5,860 nt of DNA from an uncultured Chloroflexota bacterium (GTDB lineage: Bacteria > Chloroflexota > Dehalococcoidia > Lucifugimonadales > CAJWER01): assembly GCA_913030785.1 (NCBI GenBank), contig CAJWER010000193.1:1-5860 (forward strand), read 5' to 3'. This document shows, piece by piece, positions 1 through 4,106 of the stretch. Position 1 is the first letter of the stretch, and every line of letters starts with the position of its first letter. A program made the position numbers and the translations under genes. The notes under the pieces are model-generated. The model searched no databases and was not told the origin of the DNA. It saw only the letters and a program-made list of their open reading frames with translations.

Positions 1-172
1 CCTGCGCCGACGCGACGATTGCTGCCTTGCCCTGGCGATTCAGCATCCAGACGCGCTCATCAAGGGTCCGGCACAGCACCATCCGCTGGTAGACGGCCAG
101 GAGCTGTTCGTCGGTCAGAGAGGCGTCCGCTCCAGGGCGTTCGCCGGCTACATCAGGCCGGTCGCGCTGCAT
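1..172 (-). CDS. 2-oxoacid dehydrogenase E1 component, alpha subunit (partial, N-terminus only)
   Basis: Only the first 57 codons are in the window; the gene continues past the left edge. The peptide contains LTDEQLLAVYQRMVLCRTLD (20 residues, about positions 19-38) followed by ER, W, LNRQGK and SAQ. This matches the opening helix of the alpha subunit of heterotetrameric (alpha2beta2) pyruvate or branched-chain 2-oxoacid dehydrogenases, where the consensus is 'yr.M...R.lDer...l.rqGk'. In the family, E1 uses thiamine diphosphate to decarboxylate the 2-oxoacid and passes the acyl group to the lipoyl domain of E2. The cofactor and active-site residues lie outside the window, so pyruvate, branched-chain and acetoin substrates cannot be told apart. 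The ATG (172-170) was chosen because GGAGGG (182-177) sits 4 nt upstream, and the first ~18 residues are a variable polar head. A strong promoter lies 50-85 nt upstream. Confidence 0.85.
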   Translation of the reverse strand, partial: MQRDRPDVAGERPGADASLTDEQLLAVYQRMVLCRTLDERVWMLNRQGKAAIVASAQ

Positions 173-227
173 TGCACCCTCCACGTAGCACTGTATCCTC
201 GACGGCAAGGCAGTGCAGATTGCGGCA

Positions 228-257
228 ATTATATGGGCGCTTCCGGCGTCGGGTCAA
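228..257 (-). promoter_or_regulatory. Sigma-70-type promoter of the E1 alpha gene
   Basis: On the minus strand there is TTGACC (257-252), an 18-nt spacer and a perfect TATAAT (233-228). Transcription would start near 221, giving a leader of about 49 nt before the ATG at 172. The E1 alpha gene therefore probably has its own promoter even though it lies 172 nt downstream of the response regulator on the same strand. The spacing and hexamers are seen directly; activity is inferred. Confidence 0.65.
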
Positions 258-276
258 AGGGGAGAGTTCACCAGTT

Positions 277-294
277 GGATCACAGAGGACACAG
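277..294 (-). promoter_or_regulatory. Possible tandem activator site upstream of the E1 alpha promoter
   Basis: The minus strand reads CTGTGTCCT then CTGTGATCC, two adjacent 9-nt units sharing CTGTG and one further position. They start about 20 bases upstream of the -35. OmpR-family regulators often bind short tandem repeats at about this position, and the adjacent gene encodes one. The match is weak (6 of 9), so this is only a candidate. Confidence 0.2.
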
Positions 295-344
295 ATAGGG
301 ACTGGATACCGTTTGTGTCAGCGTTCGTCACGATCTCGGCGGGC

Positions 345-1007
345 CTATTTTTCAACGTCCCTGAAGCGGTATCCAACCTGCCATACCGTTTCGATGAAGC
401 GGTGGCCCGCGTCCTCGATCTTGCTCCTGAGGCGTCTGATGTGTACATCGACGGTCCGCGTACCTCCAAGGTACTCGTAGCCCCAGATCCGGTTGAGCAG
501 CACCTCGCGGGAGTAAACCCTGCCAGGATTGGCAGCCATCAGCAGTAGCAGCTCATACTCCTTGAATCGGAGGTTGACGCGCCTGCCATCCACGGACACC
601 TCGTAGCTTGCCGTGTTTATCACCAGGTCCCCGGCGCGGATCGTGTCGGGGTCATCGGCGGCGCCCGAGGAACCCACCGCACGGCGGGCCCTCGCCACGA
701 GTTCATCCACCCTCGTAGGGGCCAGGACGAAGTCGGCAATATCGAGTTGGGGATCCAGGCTGGATAGCCGACCCGGGGGCACCAAGGCAATGGCGGGTAG
801 ACTTAGCCGGGAGCAACTCGAGGCGCACGCCTCGAGATCATGCGAGTCCATAACGCCCGCGTCCAGAAGGGCCAGACGCTCCGGGCCATCGGACCTAACA
901 GCATCGAGGTCGGCCGGGGTCGAAACCAGGACGGCACGGTATCCCCGATCCTCAAGCTCGGCGAGCAATCCAGGTGTGTCGTGCAGCGGCACCGGGCCGA
1001 TTACCAT
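345..1007 (-). CDS. OmpR/PhoB-family winged-helix regulator with degenerate receiver domain
   Basis: This 220-residue protein is the usual length of a two-component response regulator. Residues ~125-216 form a clear OmpR/PhoB DNA-binding domain: RFKEYELLLLMAANPG, YSREVLLNRIWG, the recognition helix TRTVDVHIRRLRSKIE and the wing VWQVGYRFR. Residues 1-110 have the size and pattern of a receiver, with Asp49 in ALLDAG as the only plausible phospho-acceptor. The N-terminal acidic pair is missing (MVIGPVPLHD), and the conserved Lys of the K-P-F segment is replaced by APTRVDE. The domain is therefore probably a pseudo-receiver controlled by something other than ordinary His-Asp phosphotransfer. No histidine kinase is present. 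GAGGAG (1017-1012) lies 4 nt before the ATG. The gene starts 38 nt after the sulfurtransferase stop, so the two are probably co-transcribed. The targets are unknown. Confidence 0.93.
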   Translation of the reverse strand: MVIGPVPLHDTPGLLAELEDRGYRAVLVSTPADLDAVRSDGPERLALLDAGVMDSHDLEACASSCSRLSLPAIALVPPGRLSSLDPQLDIADFVLAPTRVDELVARARRAVGSSGAADDPDTIRAGDLVINTASYEVSVDGRRVNLRFKEYELLLLMAANPGRVYSREVLLNRIWGYEYLGGTRTVDVHIRRLRSKIEDAGHRFIETVWQVGYRFRDVEK

Positions 1008-1045
1008 CTAGCTCCTCACGCACTCAATAGAGCGACGTAGTCCCT

Positions 1046-1906
1046 CTACGGACCCTCGCCCGTCTCGATAGGCACGCCGGTAGAGTTGCCCCATTCGGTC
1101 CAGGAGCCGTCGTAGTTGCGTACGCGATCATAGCCAAGCAGGTACTTCAGCACAAACCAGGAGTAGGAGGCGCGGACCCCCAGGCGACAATACGGCACCA
1201 CCTCATCGGAGGGATTAAGACCCGCTACGTCGTATATTCGACGTAGCTCCTCCACAGGGAGGAATCTGCCGTCCTCCGCAGCGCCGTCGTCCCACGGGGC
1301 GTGGACGGCGCCAGGGATGCGGCCCTTTCGGTAGATACCAGACTGGTCAGAGCCCGGCGACGAGACTAGCTCCCCCCTGTATTCCTCAACCGTGCGGGTG
1401 TCCAAAGGCTTGAAGGAATCGCAGCCGAGGTTGGATAGGACGTAGTCCCTGTGCGCCCTGAGCGACTTGTCCGGGGCGACCGCCCGGTACACAGAAGGCT
1501 CAGGCTCAGGCGCTTCCGTGGTAATTGGCCGCCCTTCGTCGAGCCACCGCTGACGACCGCCGTTCATTATTCGGACATCGGCGTGGCGGTAGTACTTGAG
1601 TACCCAGAAAGCCCACGTCGCCGACCGGTTGTTACCGTCCCCGTACAGCACGACGGTTGTATCATTCCCAATGCCCGAGCGTGTCAGCAGCGCCTCTATG
1701 GCGGTGACACCGGGGATGTCGCGGCGCACACTGTCCTCCAGGTCGGTGTGAAGCCCCCAGCCGATTGCGCCCGGCACATGCCCAATCTTGTAATCGAACT
1801 CGGGGTCGGTATTGATCTCAACCACCGACACCGACGGGTCGTCTGCGTGCTCGGCAACCCATTCGGTGCTGACCAGCGCCTCCGGATGGGAGTAGGCATC
1901 TGTCAT
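1046..1906 (-). CDS. Thiosulfate sulfurtransferase (tandem rhodanese domains)
   Basis: The 286-residue protein has two rhodanese domains, the classical length for thiosulfate:cyanide sulfurtransferases and close to actinobacterial CysA-type enzymes. The N-terminal domain (~10-130) contains GHVPGAIGW and VVLYGDGNN, with no Cys at the active-loop position, so it is catalytically silent as usual. The C-terminal domain (~150-280) carries GRIPGAVHAPW and the active loop CRLGVR, with Cys240 as the persulfide-forming residue. The basic CRxGxR loop favours thiosulfate over mercaptopyruvate. The closing YDGSWTEWGN is typical of the family. The enzyme moves sulfane sulfur to thiol or cyanide acceptors, and no signal peptide is visible, so it is likely cytoplasmic. 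The ATG is supported by GGAGAT (1918-1913), 6 nt upstream. It is divergent from an ArsR-family repressor, which in sulfide-sensing systems often controls sulfurtransferases, so a regulatory link is plausible but unproven. Confidence 0.95.
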   Translation of the reverse strand: MTDAYSHPEALVSTEWVAEHADDPSVSVVEINTDPEFDYKIGHVPGAIGWGLHTDLEDSVRRDIPGVTAIEALLTRSGIGNDTTVVLYGDGNNRSATWAFWVLKYYRHADVRIMNGGRQRWLDEGRPITTEAPEPEPSVYRAVAPDKSLRAHRDYVLSNLGCDSFKPLDTRTVEEYRGELVSSPGSDQSGIYRKGRIPGAVHAPWDDGAAEDGRFLPVEELRRIYDVAGLNPSDEVVPYCRLGVRASYSWFVLKYLLGYDRVRNYDGSWTEWGNSTGVPIETGEGP

Positions 1907-1935
1907 GGCAGTATCTCCAGTTTGATTCTCCCTCG

Positions 1936-1964
1936 AATATAGGCGAGACGGGTTGTCGATTCAA
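1936..1964 (-). promoter_or_regulatory. Promoter of the sulfurtransferase (and probably the response regulator)
   Basis: The minus strand has TTGAAT (1964-1959), a 17-nt spacer and TATATT (1941-1936). The start point would be near 1929, about 22 nt before the ATG. The -35 lies inside the left arm of an inverted repeat shared with the divergent arsR promoter. Confidence 0.6.
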
Positions 1965-1994
1965 CCCCGCGCAACCGCAACTTGGATTGACAAC
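1952..1994. promoter_or_regulatory. Imperfect inverted repeat spanning both divergent -35 elements (candidate operator)
   Basis: GTTGTCGATTCAA (1952-1964) and TTGGATTGACAAC (1982-1994) are reverse complements at 11 of 13 positions, separated by 17 bases. The left arm contains the -35 of the sulfurtransferase promoter and the right arm the TTGACA (1987-1992) facing arsR. Part of the symmetry is expected from two opposed -35 boxes, but the match extends into GTTGTC/GACAAC. A dimeric regulator here could control both directions. Confidence 0.35.
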
Positions 1995-2017
1995 TAGCTC
2001 CCACTAATCGCAAGATT
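1987..2017 (+). promoter_or_regulatory. Probable promoter of the arsR-cysteine peptide operon
   Basis: A consensus TTGACA lies at 1987-1992. The -10 is poor: the best candidates are AAGATT (2012-2017, spacer 19) or CAAGAT (2011-2016, spacer 18), each matching the consensus weakly. If this assignment holds, transcription begins at about 2022-2025, right at or after the ATG at 2021, which argues for a leaderless message or a downstream start. The -10 lies inside the large dyad at 2004-2042, so repressor bound there would block RNA polymerase. Confidence 0.4.
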
Positions 2018-2042
2018 ACGATGAGCGTAAAAATACGATTAG
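2004..2042. promoter_or_regulatory. 39-bp dyad symmetry, candidate ArsR operator
   Basis: The left arm (2004-2020) and right arm (2026-2042) are reverse complements at 13 of 17 positions around the 5-bp centre ATGAG. The outer blocks CTAATCG/CGATTAG and inner blocks TTACG/CGTAA are perfect. The size suits two dimers, or one dimer with extended contacts, of an ArsR/SmtB repressor. It lies just downstream of TTGACA and over the presumed start codon of the repressor, as expected for autoregulation. Binding is inferred. Confidence 0.5.
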
Positions 2043-2359
2043 GCTGTGTCTACTTGAAACCTCTCCCCTTGCAGCGGTCTGACGAGGACATGGTACGAAT
2101 GTTCCGCGCCCTCGGCCACCCAGCCCGACTGAGCATCGTCAGGATACTGATGAAGCGGCGTCAGTGTGTGTGCGGCGACCTTGTCGACGAGCTTCCCCTG
2201 GCCCAGGCCACCGTCTCCCAGCACCTGAAGGTACTGAAGGAGGCGGGCATTGTCGTCAGGAAGGTTTCCGGCCCGGCAACATGCTACTGCCTGGCCCCCG
2301 GCGCGCTGGCCGCGTTGCAGGGGGCGGTGACGGAGCTGGCTTCAAACCAGGCGGCCTGA
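2021..2359 (+). CDS. ArsR/SmtB-family metal- or thiol-responsive repressor
   Basis: The longest form has 112 residues, the usual length for this family of dimeric winged-helix repressors that leave DNA when the inducer binds. Residues ~22-45 (DMVRMFRALGHPARLSIVRI) are the conserved first helices. CVCGDLVDEL (49-58) matches the helix-3 metal-site motif ELCVCDL of As(III)/Sb(III) and Cd/Pb sensors, with Cys49 and Cys51 as candidate ligands. AQATVSQHLKVLKEAGIV (61-78) is the recognition helix and start of the wing. A second CxC (Cys88, Cys90, in ATCYCLAPG) follows the wing. The start is uncertain: ATG 2021 has no Shine-Dalgarno and is the centre of a dyad operator, while TTG 2054 or ATG 2090 would still keep the whole domain. 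It is likely co-transcribed with the cysteine-rich peptide 59 nt downstream. The inducer (metalloid, divalent metal or persulfide) is not determined by sequence. Confidence 0.93.
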   Translation: MSVKIRLGCVYLKPLPLQRSDEDMVRMFRALGHPARLSIVRILMKRRQCVCGDLVDELPLAQATVSQHLKVLKEAGIVVRKVSGPATCYCLAPGALAALQGAVTELASNQAA

Positions 2360-2418
2360 CGGCAGCGGTGTCAGCAGGACTGCAATCAAACAGAGCAGTA
2401 AAACCGAAGGAGGTCGTC

Positions 2419-2514
2419 ATGTTGAATTCAGCTGGTTCGATTGGGAAGATTGGTGAGTGCGGTGGTTGTTGCGATGACGAGTGCGACTGTGACTGCTGTG
2501 TCCGCAGGTGCTAG
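2419..2514 (+). CDS. 31-residue cysteine-rich peptide, metallothionein-like or RiPP-like (unrecognised)
   Basis: ATG 2419 is preceded by AAGGAGG (2407-2413) with a 5-nt gap, one of the strongest ribosome binding sites in the window. The 31-residue product has a polar start with Gly and Lys (residues 1-13) and a tail holding eight cysteines (14, 17, 18, 22, 24, 26, 27, 31) interleaved with Asp/Glu: CGGCC, then CDCDCC, then a terminal RRC. It has no hydrophobic segment. I do not recognise a family. Dense CxxCC and CxCxCC spacing with acidic residues is what a metal-thiolate cluster peptide would look like. It sits 59 nt after an ArsR/SmtB-type gene on the same strand, which fits inducible metal sequestration. 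Alternatives are a thiol buffer or a ribosomal peptide precursor with an N-terminal leader, though no maturation enzyme is in the window. The same frame is open further upstream, but that part overlaps arsR and lacks a ribosome site. Confidence 0.7.
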   Translation: MLNSAGSIGKIGECGGCCDDECDCDCCVRRC

Positions 2515-3707
2515 GGCGGCAACGTCGCACGGATAGCGCGATAGCTGTCGTAGCGGCTCCTTGCGAGAATTCCGTTCCCCAGGGCCTTGAGCACTTCGCA
2601 ATCCGGCTCGTCGCCGTGAGAGCAGTCATGGAAGCGACACCCGGGAACTAGGGCCGCCATTTCGGGGAACAAATCCGATAGCTCGTTCTTGTGCACACCC
2701 CTGACGCCAATTTCCCGAATGCCCGGCGTGTCGATAATCGCGCCCCCTACGTCGAGCGGATACATTGCTACGCCGACTGTCGTATGTCTCCCTTCGGTAC
2801 GGCCTCGATCCATGCTGATTTCCTGGGTGCGTAAATTGAGCCCCGGCTGAACCGCGTTCAGCAGCGAGGACTTCCCCGTTCCCGACATGCCTGCCAGCAC
2901 AGTCGTCTTGCCCGCCAGGGCATTCCGCAACTCGTCGACACCCGTCCCACTGGCCGCGCTCGTCAGTAGTACCTGGTAACCCAGCTCATAGTAAGGCTGC
3001 ATGGTTAGTTGCAGTTCGGCGTCGTCCTCTACAAGATCTATTTTGTTGACGCATACGAGAGGGTCGAGGCCCCCCCGGATCGCAGCGATCACGTACCGGT
3101 CGATCATTTCAAGCCAAATCTTCGGCCCTCGCCACGAAGACACAATCAGTATCTGGTCCGCGTTCGCCACCACAACTCGTTGACGTAAAGAGTTAAATGA
3201 TTCCGGCCGCGAGAGAGCCGTCCTGCGAGGTAAGACCTCCTCGACCACCCCGGTCCCATCCCCCTCTTCGGACAGAAGCACGCGGTCCCCTACGGCAACT
3301 ACGTTGGAATACTCGGTATCTGCGGCAGTGAGTCTCCCTCGCAGACTGCAATCCACGGTGCACCCATTGATCTCGACACGACAGGAACCGACGCCGGTGG
3401 CGACGACCAGACCCGCCTCCGTGGAGACCTGGAAGGCGGACTCCGCCGCCGCCGAATTTTGATCCATTTCGAAAGCAGCCCGCTCGACTGCCCGCCGTCT
3501 ATCCCCCTCGTCGCGAGGCATGAACCGCTCCACACCGCCGTGTGCGAGCTCATCCAGGGCATCAGGATCCTGGTCAACCCAGCCCTTCCGTCGCGGCGGG
3601 TTCCGGTTCAGATTGCGTTTCAACTTCTTGCGCGCGGCCTTCAGACGACCTTTGCCGCTCGCCTTGGCCACCGATTTTCGATGTTTCTTAACGGGATCGT
3701 CAGCCAA
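2511..3707 (-). CDS. rsgA: Ribosome small subunit-dependent GTPase A
   Basis: The 398-residue protein assists late 30S subunit maturation and hydrolyses GTP when bound to the subunit. An OB-fold (~98-170) is followed by the circularly permuted GTPase order typical of the family: G4 NKID (221-224), G5 TSAAS (249-253), G1 GMSGTGKSS (273-281), G2 around GRHTT (306-310) and G3 DTPG (326-329). A zinc knuckle follows: Cys357, Cys362, His364, Cys370 (C-x4-C-x-H-x5-C). Residues 1-45 are extremely Lys/Arg-rich, a longer version of the basic rRNA-binding tail seen in E. coli RsgA, and residues 46-95 are acidic or mixed and poorly conserved. The start is TTG (3707-3705), with AAAGGA about 10 nt upstream and no in-frame ATG before the upstream stop at 3761-3759. 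The first internal ATG, at residue 63, would remove the basic tail. The gene converges on the cysteine peptide, with overlapping stop codons. Confidence 0.95.
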   Translation of the reverse strand: MADDPVKKHRKSVAKASGKGRLKAARKKLKRNLNRNPPRRKGWVDQDPDALDELAHGGVERFMPRDEGDRRRAVERAAFEMDQNSAAAESAFQVSTEAGLVVATGVGSCRVEINGCTVDCSLRGRLTAADTEYSNVVAVGDRVLLSEEGDGTGVVEEVLPRRTALSRPESFNSLRQRVVVANADQILIVSSWRGPKIWLEMIDRYVIAAIRGGLDPLVCVNKIDLVEDDAELQLTMQPYYELGYQVLLTSAASGTGVDELRNALAGKTTVLAGMSGTGKSSLLNAVQPGLNLRTQEISMDRGRTEGRHTTVGVAMYPLDVGGAIIDTPGIREIGVRGVHKNELSDLFPEMAALVPGCRFHDCSHGDEPDCEVLKALGNGILARSRYDSYRAIRATLPP

Positions 3708-3779
3708 TTTTTTCGGTTCCTTTATTACGGAGCTAAGTGGCGCTCCCGGCGTGCCTCCCTATTTAGCCGGCACCCTGCC

Positions 3780-3821
3780 AAATAACAAAACGCCACGGGC
3801 AAGTTGCGACCCATGGCGTTT
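3780..3821 (-). terminator. Rho-independent terminator, minus strand
   Basis: AAACGCCA (3788-3795) pairs with TGGCGTTT (3814-3821). After one C/A mismatch, GGG (3797-3799) pairs with CCC (3810-3812), closing a 10-nt loop. Read on the minus strand the hairpin is followed by TTTTGTTATTT (3790-3780, overlapping the stem base). It would end the small unit that starts near 4050, and any read-through from the enolase-superfamily gene, before rsgA. Confidence 0.6.
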
Positions 3822-3889
3822 CAGGTAATTCGATCTCAGGGCAAGCGGCCCTTGAGCAAACGAGAAAGCCACGAGTTGCGCAGCAGTTG

Positions 3890-4002
3890 CTACCGTCCCG
3901 TGGCCTGAAAGCGTAGAGGAGCGAGAACACCAGTCAGGTTGTAGGCTACAAAGCCTCCAGCGAGAGCGGCAGCCACGGACGGTTGATGCGTTGATATGTC
4001 AT
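3890..4002 (-). pseudogene. Possible frameshifted small hydrophobic peptide gene
   Basis: From base 4000 a second frame stays open for 36 codons to TAG (3892-3890). It encodes DISTHQPSVAAAL, then GGFVAYNLTGVLAPL, then RFQATGR, with a stretch long enough for one membrane helix. This frame lacks its own ATG but begins one base out of register with the well-placed ATG 4002. One extra base just after that ATG would give a 37-residue, well-initiated membrane peptide. It may be a decayed gene, a sequencing or assembly indel, or chance. Confidence 0.25.
3946..4002 (-). CDS. 18-residue open reading frame with strong ribosome site (possible leader or microprotein)
   Basis: ATG 4002-4000 has AGGAGG (4015-4010) 7 nt upstream, near-ideal spacing, and a perfect TATAAT about 55 nt upstream. 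The ORF reads MTYQRINRPWLPLSLEAL and ends in TAG (3948-3946). I recognise no family. The initiation signals are much stronger than expected by chance in a spacer, but the peptide is so short that it may be a leader, or the truncated start of a longer peptide in another frame (next entry). Coding status is unproven. Confidence 0.3.
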   Translation of the reverse strand: MTYQRINRPWLPLSLEAL

Positions 4003-4055
4003 AGTTCTGCCTCCTCTCTCACTACCTTGATGGCAATTTGATGATTGCGTCCCGG

Positions 4056-4061
4056 ATTATA
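4056..4061 (-). promoter_or_regulatory. TATAAT -10 element of the small minus-strand unit
   Basis: A perfect TATAAT reads on the minus strand, preceded by GTG. No convincing -35 lies 16-18 nt upstream, so the promoter may be weak or need an activator. The start would be near 4049, giving a leader of about 45 nt before ATG 4002. Confidence 0.45.
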
Positions 4062-4106
4062 CACGAATGCGCAAAGGTGCGCCTTGTCATCGATTTCGAT
4101 CGGCAA

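Larger units (their letters stand above)
3708..4106 (-). other. Gene-poor stretch holding a compact minus-strand transcription unit
   Basis: These 399 bases lie between rsgA and the enolase-superfamily gene. On the minus strand, in order of transcription, they contain TATAAT (4061-4056), AGGAGG (4015-4010), a short ORF (4002-3946), an out-of-frame hydrophobic reading frame ending at 3890, several inverted repeats including GCCACG/CGTGGC (3868-3873 with 3899-3904), and a terminator hairpin (3788-3821). CCACG followed closely by AGTTGCG occurs twice on the plus strand (from 3793 and from 3869), so parts may be duplicated. Nothing resembles a tRNA. The 80 bases between the terminator and rsgA hold no promoter I can support. 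The unit may be a small RNA, a microprotein gene or the relic of one. Confidence 0.5.

Noticed and set aside
19..548. Plus-strand open frames of 153 and 111 residues
   Set aside because: They are antisense to the E1 alpha start, its promoter and the regulator gene, with no recognisable domain.
1451..1942. Plus-strand 163-residue open frame
   Set aside because: It is antisense to the unmistakable sulfurtransferase and covers its promoter; no domain is recognisable.
2164..2418. Upstream extension of the cysteine-rich frame to a 116-residue protein
   Set aside because: This part lies out of frame inside arsR, is Arg/Gly/Pro-rich as expected of a shadow frame, and has no ribosome site. The AAGGAGG marks ATG 2419 as the start.
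3788..3821. Plus-strand terminator reading of the same hairpin
   Set aside because: After the stem the plus strand continues TCAGGTAATT, with only a three-T run, and no plus-strand gene precedes it.
3459..3828. Plus-strand frames of 108 and 102 residues opposite the start of rsgA
   Set aside because: They are shadows of the Lys/Arg-rich rsgA head, with no ribosome site or family match, and extend into the terminator hairpin.
3840..4050. tRNA or known riboswitch in the gene-poor stretch
   Set aside because: No cloverleaf with an acceptor stem and GTTCRA-type T arm was found, and no recognised riboswitch core; the region precedes no obvious regulated gene.
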